A stretch of 16,192 nt of DNA, taken from contig PCWF01000243.1 of the NCBI GenBank assembly GCA_002796165.1, positions 12,025-28,216 of the forward strand. The letters are read 5' to 3'. The notes beneath the pieces are model-generated. The model was not told the origin of the DNA and did not search any database. It saw nothing but the letters and a program-made list of their open reading frames with translations. The DNA is from Nitrospinae bacterium CG11_big_fil_rev_8_21_14_0_20_56_8. GTDB lineage: Bacteria; Nitrospinota; Nitrospinia; Nitrospinales; VA-1. Made by a program: the position numbers and the translations under genes. Below are positions 5,910-13,550 of this stretch, piece after piece (position 1 is the stretch's first letter; every line of letters begins with the position of its first letter).

Positions 5910-8155
5910 TTCGCCAACTGACCGAAAAAATCCTGTTTGCTTTTTTCTCCCTGTGCATTGTGGGGATCTTTTCCGCAATAGGGATTTATTATGCCCTGAG
6001 CCGGGACCTTCCCCAACTTCCCGCCGATCTGGAAAACATCAACCTGAGCCTCCCCACCGAGTTTTTTTCCGCTGACGGTGAGATCATCAAGGTGCTGGGC
6101 GAGCGCCACCCCGTGGTGCTGGACGACATTTCTCCCCAATTTCGCAATGCCATTATCGCGGTGGAGGACGCCAAGTTTTATAAACACGGCGGACTCGATC
6201 CCATCGGCCTCCTCCGCGCCTTGTATCAGAACATTCGCGCGCGGAGAGTGATCCAGGGGGGGAGCACCATCACGCAACAGCTCTCCAAGAACTTGTTTTT
6301 TTCTTTTGAGCGAAACTGGATCCGCAAGATCAAGGAGTTGTTGATCGCGCTTCAGATGGAGGCCACCTTCACCAAGGACCAGATTCTGCAAGCCTATTGC
6401 AACCAGATCTATTTTGGGTCCGGAGCTTACGGGGTGGAGGAGGCGGCGCAGACTTATTTTGGCAAGCGGGCGCGCGACCTTTCGATTCTGCAGGCGGCCC
6501 TGCTTGCCGGGCTTCCCAATTCTCCCAATTTGTCCAATCCGTTCGTGAGTCTCGACCGGTCCATGAAGCGTACCGAGTACGTTCTGGAACGCATGTTCCG
6601 GACGGGATTCATCAGTTCCGTGCAAAAGGACGAGGCCCTCCATTCCGAACTGGAATTGGCGCAACCCAGGGAGGAGTCCAACCCCAACCAGTATTTTTTG
6701 GATTATGTCATCAGTAAGCTCGAACAGGATTACGGGCCGGAGCTGGTCCATTTCGGCGGATTGAAGATCTACACCACGCTGGATACTCGTTTTCAGCGTT
6801 ATGCGGAGCTGGCCGCGCACACCCATCTGCAGGAGCTGGAAAAACAAATCGCGAAACGTCCGGGCCAGGACCCGTTGCAAGTGGCTTTGGTCGCGGTGGA
6901 AAACCAGACGGGAGCGGTTCGGTCCATGCTGGGCGGACGCAGTTACTCCCACAGTCAGTTTAACCGCGCGGTATCCAACAATCGGCTTCCCGGATCCTCC
7001 TTTAAGCCGATCGTTTATCTCACCGCCATGGAGGAGTTGGGTTATTCCCCGGCCACCGTCGTAAAAGATGAACCGCTGTCCATCGAAATCCCCGGCACCG
7101 ATATCTGGAAACCGCAGAATTTCGAGGAAGAGTTTGCCGGAGATATTGTCCTGAAAAAAGCGCTCATGAATTCCATCAACGTGGTATCCGCCAAGCTCAT
7201 GCAACAACTGGGACCCGACAAGGTGATTCGCACCGCCCGGCAGATGGGAATCCAGAGTCCTCTGGGACGCCACCTCTCTCTGGCTTTGGGGACCTCCGGT
7301 GTTTCGCCGCTTGAGATGGCGGGAGTGTACAGCACCATCGCCAACCAGGGAATTTATAACGAGCCAAATTTTATCCGGCGGATTGAGGATTTTTCCGGCA
7401 CCCGGCTTTACGAGCGGTTCATTCACGGGGTGCAGAAATTTTCTCCCAAGTCCGTCTATCCCCTGCTGGACATGATGCGCGGCGTCGTCGAGGGGGGAAC
7501 GGGACGGATGGTACGGCGGATGGGTTTCGATCATCCCGCCGCCGGAAAGACGGGAACGTCAAACGACTTCAAGGATGCCTGGTTCGACGGGTTCACGAAT
7601 GACCTCACGGTCACCGTCTGGGTGGGGTATGACGACAACGACCCCATGCTGTATCAAAATGGCAGAGGGCTTACCGGCGCGAGCGCCGCCGCCCCGATTT
7701 GGGTGTACTTCATGCAAAAGGCACTGGAGGGCAAGGACAAGATGAATTTCCCCGTCCCGAAAGGCATTCATTTCGAACAGGTCGACGCGCGGACCGGTTA
7801 CCTGGCTTCCCCGAATAGCCCGGAAGAGGTGACGGTGGCGGTCAAGGATGAGGTGAAGTTGTCTCCAGCCCCTCCCCCGATGGAGGTCAAGGAGTCCCTC
7901 TCTCCTGCCCAATCCACCGTTCCGGACGCCAAGGCGGCCCCGGAGGGGGGGAAAGTCCCTTCTACGCCGTTGTCTCCCGTTTCTCCGGATCCAGTCTCGC
8001 CGGGCGCGCCCCAGGCGGCTCCCCCAGCAACCGCGCCCACGGTCTCGAAAGTCCTCGACGATTCCGTCGATTCCATTCGGGCATTGGTGAAACAACTGGA
8101 GACGGTGGGAAATCCGGTCGAACGTTCCCACGGCGGGCCGTCTGAAAAGGATTGA
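5906..8155 (+). CDS. mrcA: Class A penicillin-binding protein (PBP1A-like)
   Basis: A bifunctional peptidoglycan synthase of 749 residues, anchored in the inner membrane by residues 8-30. The glycosyltransferase domain (about 50-230, GT51) polymerises lipid II. It shows E87-D-A-K-F-Y-K-H-G-G, QGGSTITQQLSKNL (117-130) and KIKELLIALQ.E (141-152, E144). The transpeptidase domain (about 325-610) cross-links stem peptides, with S364-S-F-K367, S423-I-N425 and K548-T-G-T551. Residues 650-715 form a Pro/Ala/Ser-rich tail that ends in a short helix. Only about 100 residues separate the two domains, so a large inserted OB-like domain is not evident. The start is TTG at 5906, overlapping the upstream stop; the next Met (residue 151) would remove the anchor and the catalytic E87. 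The mrcA symbol is by family, not proven orthology. Confidence 0.95.
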   Translation: MIRQLTEKILFAFFSLCIVGIFSAIGIYYALSRDLPQLPADLENINLSLPTEFFSADGEIIKVLGERHPVVLDDISPQFRNAIIAVEDAKFYKHGGLDPIGLLRALYQNIRARRVIQGGSTITQQLSKNLFFSFERNWIRKIKELLIALQMEATFTKDQILQAYCNQIYFGSGAYGVEEAAQTYFGKRARDLSILQAALLAGLPNSPNLSNPFVSLDRSMKRTEYVLERMFRTGFISSVQKDEALHSELELAQPREESNPNQYFLDYVISKLEQDYGPELVHFGGLKIYTTLDTRFQRYAELAAHTHLQELEKQIAKRPGQDPLQVALVAVENQTGAVRSMLGGRSYSHSQFNRAVSNNRLPGSSFKPIVYLTAMEELGYSPATVVKDEPLSIEIPGTDIWKPQNFEEEFAGDIVLKKALMNSINVVSAKLMQQLGPDKVIRTARQMGIQSPLGRHLSLALGTSGVSPLEMAGVYSTIANQGIYNEPNFIRRIEDFSGTRLYERFIHGVQKFSPKSVYPLLDMMRGVVEGGTGRMVRRMGFDHPAAGKTGTSNDFKDAWFDGFTNDLTVTVWVGYDDNDPMLYQNGRGLTGASAAAPIWVYFMQKALEGKDKMNFPVPKGIHFEQVDARTGYLASPNSPEEVTVAVKDEVKLSPAPPPMEVKESLSPAQSTVPDAKAAPEGGKVPSTPLSPVSPDPVSPGAPQAAPPATAPTVSKVLDDSVDSIRALVKQLETVGNPVERSHGGPSEKD

Positions 8156-8158
8156 ACG

Positions 8159-9724
8159 ATGGTTTACCAGAGTTTGAAATATTTCATGATCCGGGTCGGG
8201 TGGTCGCTTCTGCTTCTGCTCACGTTCGGTTACGTCGTTTTGTATGTCATCCATGAGATGGCATTGCCGGGAACGCAATTCGACGATACGGCGATTCAAT
8301 GGGTGTTGGCCGGGATCAGCGTCTTTTTCGGTTTCCTGGTGTTTGGGCTGATCGGAGAACAGCGTTTTCATAACGCCATGCACGCGCTAAAAGACGTGGA
8401 TTCCACCAGCGATCCGGCGGTCGTCATTTCGTGTTTCGAAAATCTGCTCCGCCTCAGCGAGTCGTCCTATTTTCTTCCGCGTAAGGGGAGATCGTTTTGG
8501 AGGCAGGCCATCCTCAAATATGGGGAATACCTGTTGTCGATCGGTAAAAACGACGACGCGGCCATGCGGGTCTATCTGCGCGCGTTTCTGGAGAATCCCA
8601 GAGACGGACGATTTCGAGCGCCCCTGCTGACCATCCTGGGAAAAGGCGCGGCGCTGTCCCCACAGGAAATCGATCTTCTCCTGGTGATGCTGAAAGCCGA
8701 AAACTTCCAGGATACCCTGATATCCCGGCACCTCGCCGCGGTTTTTCTGCGCCACAGGAAATTGAGTCCCAAGACCGAACCGCTCCTTCTCGCCTCGGTC
8801 GAAAGCGTTAGTGACGACGCACGGAATATTCTTGAATTTGTCGTTCCACAGTTGATCCGGCGCGGACGAATGGATGAGGCGGCCTTGAAATTTTACCTTC
8901 AAGCGCTTCCGGTTTGGCCGCAGGACCATGAGTCGAACCGGATGCGTGAACTGCTGGGCCGGGCTTATTGCGATGAAATCTGGAAAGGGGCCAATCCGGA
9001 TTTCCACGGCAGGTTGGGGCGGGTATTCGATGGGCTGGATTCCGGGTTGAAGGAACGCCTTGTGGCGGAGGTGGAGGCCAACCGGGCCGCGCTGAAATTG
9101 AAAAAAATCCGCCTTTTCACCCGTAAGGACCTGCGCCAGTTGGAACATCTTAAAACCCGGCTGGGAATTTCATTGTCCGTATCCGATTGGATCTTTCGGG
9201 GTGTAGTTTCCCCGTTTCGATTCCTGTCCGGTCTGTTCAAGCGGATTCTGCTGAAGGGAATGGATGGATTGATTGCCTTCGGCGGGTGCGATTTGAAGAC
9301 CAAACTTCTGGTCATCGCCGTCGTTTCCACCCTGTTGGTTATCGGAGTGAGCTATACCGAGTGGATCGGTCAACAACTGGGAGGCGAGGGAGGACAGGTT
9401 CGGGAACCGGCGGTGGCCGGCACGCCCTCCCCGGGAGCGCCGGGGAGTCTCGTTCCGAGCGATAAGGTCCACACCATCCAGGTGGCGGCCGTGACCAAAC
9501 GAAGCCAGGCCGACCGGTTTATCGCCGCTCTCAAGAGGAGGGGAGTCGAGGGGATTTATTTCGTGAAGTCGAAGCGAATGGCGGGAGGAAACTGGTACAA
9601 GATTCGCGTCGGCCAATTTCCCAACGCGGAAGAGGCGCAACGTTTTGCCCAAAGCCTGATCGACCGCAATATCGTTAAAAATTACTTCATCCTCTCGCTA
9701 CCGAAAGGGAGCATTCAGGGGTGA
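8159..9724 (+). CDS. Three-span membrane protein with periplasmic SPOR domain
   Basis: A 521-residue protein. Hydrophobic spans at about 13-31, 45-66 and 382-398 imply N-in topology: a long cytoplasmic helical region (68-380) and a periplasmic C-terminus. The cytoplasmic part has repeated helix pairs (GEYLLSIGKNDDAAMRVYLRAFLENP; RRGRMDEAALKFYLQALPVWP) whose pattern recalls TPR repeats. A Gly/Pro-rich linker (405-435) leads to a SPOR domain (436-515: VHTIQVAAVTKRSQADRF, NWYKIRVGQFPNAEEAQRFA). SPOR domains bind denuded septal glycan strands. It starts 3 bases after the PBP stop, with AAAAGG about 8 bases upstream. A role linking cytoplasmic factors to septal or new-wall sites alongside the PBP is likely; this combination is not FtsN, DamX or DedD, which have one span. 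Confidence 0.85.
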   Translation: MVYQSLKYFMIRVGWSLLLLLTFGYVVLYVIHEMALPGTQFDDTAIQWVLAGISVFFGFLVFGLIGEQRFHNAMHALKDVDSTSDPAVVISCFENLLRLSESSYFLPRKGRSFWRQAILKYGEYLLSIGKNDDAAMRVYLRAFLENPRDGRFRAPLLTILGKGAALSPQEIDLLLVMLKAENFQDTLISRHLAAVFLRHRKLSPKTEPLLLASVESVSDDARNILEFVVPQLIRRGRMDEAALKFYLQALPVWPQDHESNRMRELLGRAYCDEIWKGANPDFHGRLGRVFDGLDSGLKERLVAEVEANRAALKLKKIRLFTRKDLRQLEHLKTRLGISLSVSDWIFRGVVSPFRFLSGLFKRILLKGMDGLIAFGGCDLKTKLLVIAVVSTLLVIGVSYTEWIGQQLGGEGGQVREPAVAGTPSPGAPGSLVPSDKVHTIQVAAVTKRSQADRFIAALKRRGVEGIYFVKSKRMAGGNWYKIRVGQFPNAEEAQRFAQSLIDRNIVKNYFILSLPKGSIQG

Positions 9725-9731
9725 TGCCCGG

Positions 9732-10340
9732 TCAGGCGGGTTTGATTCCCACCACCGCCTTGACAATGTCGAGATAAACGTTGGTGTCGGACTCCACCCG
9801 GAACCCCGCCCGCCGGATATTGCTCACGGTGTCGCGCGTGAGATAGGAGCCCGTCAGCGTGGAAGAGATGACCGACATGAGCCGGAGGGGAATGCTGTAA
9901 AACGGATTCCGGCTTAAAACGTGCTCGAAGCTCAGGAGTCTCCCTCCGGGCTTGAGAACGCGGTAGAGTTCCTTGAGTCCGTTCACCGGGTTCTTGACCG
10001 TGCACAGGACGCATACGGTAAGAATGGAATCGAAATGGTTGTCCGGGAACCCCACCCGTTCCGCATCCATCAGGCAGAGCCGCATTTTCCCGGGGTAGAG
10101 ATCGACGCGCGGACGCGATCGTCCCAGCATTTCCCTGCTGGTGTCGATGGCGACCATATCGAGTCCGGGAGGGAAATTGACGATTTCCAGTCCCGTTCCA
10201 ATCCCGACATAAAGCGTTTTCCCCCGCAATTGCCGGAAGAAGCGGGTTTGCGGTTCTTTCCAGCGGCGCGTGTCCCCGCTTCGAATCAGATCGAAGGTCT
10301 TTGCGACCTGGTCGTATCGGGTTTCGGGGCTCGATTTCAT
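9732..10340 (-). CDS. Class I SAM-dependent methyltransferase
   Basis: A 202-residue Rossmann-fold methyltransferase of the UbiE/Methyltransf_11 type. Motif I is KTLYVGIGTGLEIVNFPPG (41-59), and the acidic end of strand beta-2 is DMVAIDTSREML (61-72). FDSILTVCVLCTVKNP (103-118) and LKELYRVLKPGGRLLSFEHV (122-141) match motifs around beta-4 and beta-5. The tail 'SRNPFYSIPLRLM' is typical of small lipid- or quinone-type methyltransferases, but the substrate cannot be read from the sequence. The open frame continues 102 codons further upstream. I use ATG 10338-10340 because that extension is antisense-like Arg/His-rich sequence lying inside the upstream gene. The start overlaps the upstream stop (ATGA). 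It converges on the SPOR gene with a gap of only 7 bases. Confidence 0.88.
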   Translation of the reverse strand: MKSSPETRYDQVAKTFDLIRSGDTRRWKEPQTRFFRQLRGKTLYVGIGTGLEIVNFPPGLDMVAIDTSREMLGRSRPRVDLYPGKMRLCLMDAERVGFPDNHFDSILTVCVLCTVKNPVNGLKELYRVLKPGGRLLSFEHVLSRNPFYSIPLRLMSVISSTLTGSYLTRDTVSNIRRAGFRVESDTNVYLDIVKAVVGIKPA

Positions 10341-10729
10341 GGGGCGGGAGCCTCCGGGGGGTGCACCGGAAAATCGGGGAGAGGGCTCGGTTTGTGTCCG
10401 TAATCGGAGATGAGGACCAAAAGTGAAATGGCGAAGCCGGTGGAAGCTCCCGTCAGCAGAATCGCCGGTTCGGAAATCCCTGCGGCCCGGCTCATCCCCG
10501 CGATCATGCCTCCCCACATGCCGATGTTGTGCAATGGGATCATGACTTCGAACGCGCCGAGAGGGGGGACCAGGAACACCATCAGGATGAAACACACGAT
10601 CATGCCCACCGTCATTCCTCCCAGCATGGCGAGAAACATTCCCCACTCCGGAGATACGGCTTTACAGACCGCCCATGCCACGGCGGCACCGGATAAAATT
10701 CCGGTTATTACATCAATGAATTTCAACAT
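10337..10729 (-). CDS. Small multi-span membrane protein
   Basis: A 130-residue hydrophobic protein that I do not recognise. Likely spans are about 5-24 (IDVITGILSGAAVAWAVCKA), 29-54 (GMFLAMLGGMTVGMIVCFIL), 58-80 (GAFEVMIPLHNIGMWGGMI) and 88-108 (PAILLTGASTGFAISLLVLI). The C-terminus is a Pro-rich soluble tail. It is unusually rich in Met and Gly and carries H67 in an MIPLHNIGMWGG segment. The start is uncertain: the frame extends to ATG 10777 (146 residues), but the extra 16 residues are basic and lack a ribosome binding site, so I prefer ATG 10729. The stop overlaps the methyltransferase start by 4 bases, so the two are translationally coupled and probably work on the same process, perhaps modification of a membrane compound. 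Confidence 0.7.
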   Translation of the reverse strand: MLKFIDVITGILSGAAVAWAVCKAVSPEWGMFLAMLGGMTVGMIVCFILMVFLVPPLGAFEVMIPLHNIGMWGGMIAGMSRAAGISEPAILLTGASTGFAISLLVLISDYGHKPSPLPDFPVHPPEAPAP

Positions 10730-10875
10730 GATATTCCATCGAACGCCACGGGTCCCGGGCCCCCTTTTTGAGGGCATCCCTTACGGTATCATGGGCGGAT
10801 TGTCACTTCTCCGGTTTTCTTTGCCCCAAGGCCACCTGGGGCGGCCGGTAATTTCTAGCGGTCTTGCAATTAGGA

Positions 10876-10900
10876 TGTATAATAGGAAAAAAGTTGTCAA
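10876..10900. promoter_or_regulatory. Divergent promoter region for pgi and the membrane protein pair
   Basis: On the plus strand a perfect TATAAT (10878-10883), preceded by TG, faces pgi but has no clear -35 box. On the minus strand a perfect TTGACA (10895-10900) faces the membrane protein gene, but no good -10 stands 16-18 bases beyond it. The two signals nearly overlap, so the divergent units could compete for polymerase. Confidence 0.4.
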
Positions 10901-10950
10901 TTGAATTCAGGATTTTGTTCGACCCAACCCCCATCCGCAGAGAATTGACA
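10895..10950 (+). repeat. Inverted repeat spanning the pgi leader and start codon
   Basis: TGTCAATT at 10895-10902 is perfectly complementary to AATTGACA at 10943-10950, which includes the A of the pgi ATG. The arms enclose 40 bases. If transcription starts near 10890, the RNA stem would cover the initiation site. Confidence 0.4.
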
Positions 10951-12281
10951 TGACTCCTTGTATTCGTTTGGATACCCGGAACCTGACCTCTGTTGTCTCC
11001 GATGCGGAGATTTCGGCCTTGCAACCGCGCATCCGGAAACTCCATGAGGATCTGGAGGCGGGAAAGGGAAAAGGGGCCGATTATCTGGGCTGGCTCCGTC
11101 TGGCCACACAAACCCCGGATTCGCTGGTGGACGACCTTGAACGGACGGCGGCGGCCATTCGCAACCAATGCGACGCGTTTGTCTGCATCGGGATCGGGGG
11201 TTCCTATCTAGGGGCGCGGGCGGCGATTGCATTCATGGGGAATACCTTCGCCGACCAGGTCTCCCGCGAGGAACGCGGCGGTCCCGCGATGCTCTTCGCC
11301 GGACAGAACATCAGCTCCGATTATCACGCCGATCTTATGGATTTGATTCGCGACCGGGACGTCTGTCTCAACGTGATCTCCAAGTCCGGAACAACCACCG
11401 AGCCCGCCATTGCGTTTCGCCTGTTGAAGGAGAAGGTGGAACAAAAATATGGAAAGACCGAATCCCGGCGGCGGATTTTCGTGACCACAGACCAACACAA
11501 GGGCGCCCTGAAAAAACTTGCCGACAATGAAGGGTATAAGACGTTTGTGATTCCGGATGATGTCGGGGGGCGTTATTCCGTACTGACCCCCGTGGGGCTC
11601 CTCCCGATCTCCGTGTCGGGAATCGATATCCGCGAATTGCTGGGCGGAGCCAAAGAATGGGAATCTCTGGGGTCCCGCACGGCGGGTTTGGAAGAGAACC
11701 TTTCTTACCTTTATGCCGCCATCCGGTACCTCATGTATCAAAAGGGCAAGTCCCTGGAGATTCTGGCGTCGTTCCACCCTTCGCTGGGTTACCTGCTGGA
11801 ATGGTGGAAGCAGTTGACGGGGGAAAGCGAGGGCAAGGAAGGGAAGGGTTTGTTTCCCGCCTCGGTCCAGTTTACGACCGATCTTCACTCGCTGGGGCAA
11901 TGGATCCAGGAAGGCAACCGGATTGTGTTCGAAACCTTCCTTCTTATGGAATCCTCCCGGCGGCAGTTGAACATTCCTCCTTCAGAGGACGACGGGGACG
12001 GGTTGAACTACCTCGCGGGGAAATCTCTGGATTTTGTAAACGATAAAGCGTACAAAGGGACGGCCATGGCCCACCTGGAGGGCGGTGTCCCCAACCTGTC
12101 CATCCACGTCAAGGGAAGGACCCCACGAGATCTCGGCCAATTGATTGCTTTCTTCGAACGGGCCGTCGCCATGACCGGTTACCTTTTAGAGATCAATCCC
12201 TTCGATCAGCCCGGCGTCGAGTTTTACAAAAAAAACATGTTCACCCTTTTGAAAAAGCCCGGATTTGAGAAAGGAAAATAA
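10950..12281 (+). CDS. pgi: Glucose-6-phosphate isomerase
   Basis: Cytosolic enzyme that interconverts glucose 6-phosphate and fructose 6-phosphate. At 443 residues it belongs to the short (Bacillus/Thermotoga-like) class, not the 550-residue E. coli class. The phosphate-binding segments are IGIGGSYLGARA (80-91) and ISKSGTTTEPA (143-153). The family signature DDVGGRYSVLTPVGLLP lies at 203-219, the catalytic Glu region is GESEGK (291-296), the ring-opening His is in DLHSLGQ (H313), and the second signature is PFDQPGVEFYKKNMF (417-431) with K427 or K428 as the catalytic lysine. Upstream of the ATG only a weak AGAG resembles a ribosome binding site. The stop (TAA 12279-12281) abuts the transaldolase ATG with no gap, so the two are cotranscribed and possibly coupled. 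Confidence 0.97.
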   Translation: MTPCIRLDTRNLTSVVSDAEISALQPRIRKLHEDLEAGKGKGADYLGWLRLATQTPDSLVDDLERTAAAIRNQCDAFVCIGIGGSYLGARAAIAFMGNTFADQVSREERGGPAMLFAGQNISSDYHADLMDLIRDRDVCLNVISKSGTTTEPAIAFRLLKEKVEQKYGKTESRRRIFVTTDQHKGALKKLADNEGYKTFVIPDDVGGRYSVLTPVGLLPISVSGIDIRELLGGAKEWESLGSRTAGLEENLSYLYAAIRYLMYQKGKSLEILASFHPSLGYLLEWWKQLTGESEGKEGKGLFPASVQFTTDLHSLGQWIQEGNRIVFETFLLMESSRRQLNIPPSEDDGDGLNYLAGKSLDFVNDKAYKGTAMAHLEGGVPNLSIHVKGRTPRDLGQLIAFFERAVAMTGYLLEINPFDQPGVEFYKKNMFTLLKKPGFEKGK

Positions 12282-13526
12282 ATGCCCGTGACCAATGAAA
12301 AACTGGATGAGGTGATTCATAATCTTTCGGTTGCCGTTCTCGGCAACCACCGGGAAGAGTTTGCCTCGGATCCCCTTTTGGCGAAGTTGACCGCTCTCGG
12401 GAGCGAATTGTGGATCGATACCGGCGATCTGGAAAAGGCCCGGGAGATCTGGAAGAAGGAATTATCCGCCCTGACGACCAATAACACCCTGGCGAACCAG
12501 GTGGTGCAAAGCGGGGTGATGGACGAGGTGATCGGCGCCACCGTGAAAAAACTGAAGGACGTGGCGTCGCATTTGAGCGTTGAGGAATTGGTCCTCGAAA
12601 TCGGATTTGTCATCAACTGCAAAATCGCCCTGAGACTGGTTGAGGCATTTAAAACCCATGTCAGCGTGGAACTGCATCCGGCAGTTTCGCGGGATATCGA
12701 GCGAACCCTGCATTTTGCCCGTCGTTATTACAGGGTATGTCCGGAGTATTTCATCATCAAGGTTCCGCTGACGCCCGAGGGATTGCTGTCGGTCCGGCAT
12801 CTCCGTAAGGAAAACATGCCGATCAACTTCACGCTGGGGTTTTCCGCACGGCAGAATTATCTGGCGGCCCGGCTGTCCAATCCCAATTTCGTCAATGTTT
12901 TTCTGGGCCGCCTCAATCAGGTGGTTTCCGACAACGCGATGGGATCCGGCGAAAACGTCGGAGAAAAAGTAACCCTGGCAACCCAGCGAGCCCTCTCGGA
13001 AGTGAGGAAAACCCGGAATGGGATCACCTCCCGTTTGATCGGCGCCAGCATTCGCAACGGGGACCAGGTGGCCGCGCTGGCGGGGCTGGATGTCCTCACC
13101 ATTCCCCCGGCCGCCATGAAGGAGTTTCAAACCTCCGGCCGGGACACCGCGACGGTGGTCAGCAAGGTTCAAACCGATTTGGCTCCCGGGATCGATTCAT
13201 CCAGTTCCCACGCGAAGAAATTTCCCGCGTTGTGGGAAGTTCCCGAATCGTTCCACGCTTTTGTGGATGAACTGATGAACCGGCCCGATCTGCATACGAT
13301 GACCGGCCCCCAGTTGGTGAAATTGTGCGAAGCGAAGGGAGTCAACCTCTTTCATGGATTTTCAGCTTCCGACCTGAAAAAAATCCGCGACCACGGTAAA
13401 ATCCCGCGTCTCGGGGATTGGGGAAATAACGTTGCCCTGGATGACCTGATGACCACTTCGGCGCTGGAGTCCTTCAGCAAGGATCAGGATGCGCTCGACG
13501 GGCGAATCCGTTCCTTTCTGGACTGA
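12282..13526 (+). CDS. tal: Transaldolase, long form
   Basis: Transfers the dihydroxyacetone unit between sedoheptulose 7-phosphate and glyceraldehyde 3-phosphate in the non-oxidative pentose phosphate pathway. Motifs in order: LWIDTGD (43-49, D46), SALTTNNTLANQVV (62-75, in place of the usual TSNP), the Glu in VSVELHP (E130), the Schiff-base lysine K160 in YFIIKVPLTPEGL, INFTLGFSARQ (181-191) and NVFLGRLNQ (205-213). At 414 residues it is about 100 longer than TalB; the extra is mainly at the C-terminus (about 320-414: GPQLVKLCEAKGVNLFHGF, GDWGNNVALDDLM). AAAGGA 6 bases before the ATG gives a good start. It begins on the base after the pgi stop. Pgi and transaldolase are fused in some actinobacteria, which supports a linked function. 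Confidence 0.9.
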   Translation: MPVTNEKLDEVIHNLSVAVLGNHREEFASDPLLAKLTALGSELWIDTGDLEKAREIWKKELSALTTNNTLANQVVQSGVMDEVIGATVKKLKDVASHLSVEELVLEIGFVINCKIALRLVEAFKTHVSVELHPAVSRDIERTLHFARRYYRVCPEYFIIKVPLTPEGLLSVRHLRKENMPINFTLGFSARQNYLAARLSNPNFVNVFLGRLNQVVSDNAMGSGENVGEKVTLATQRALSEVRKTRNGITSRLIGASIRNGDQVAALAGLDVLTIPPAAMKEFQTSGRDTATVVSKVQTDLAPGIDSSSSHAKKFPALWEVPESFHAFVDELMNRPDLHTMTGPQLVKLCEAKGVNLFHGFSASDLKKIRDHGKIPRLGDWGNNVALDDLMTTSALESFSKDQDALDGRIRSFLD

Positions 13527-13550
13527 GAGCCCCTTGAAAAAAAGGTGACG

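Noticed and set aside
5744..7534. 596-codon open frame on the minus strand
   Set aside because: Antisense to the PBP and upstream gene, which have complete catalytic motifs on the plus strand.
10341..10646. N-terminal extension of the methyltransferase frame
   Set aside because: The 102 extra residues overlap the membrane protein in another frame and are Arg/His-rich without homologous character; ATG 10340 with an ATGA overlap is a better start.
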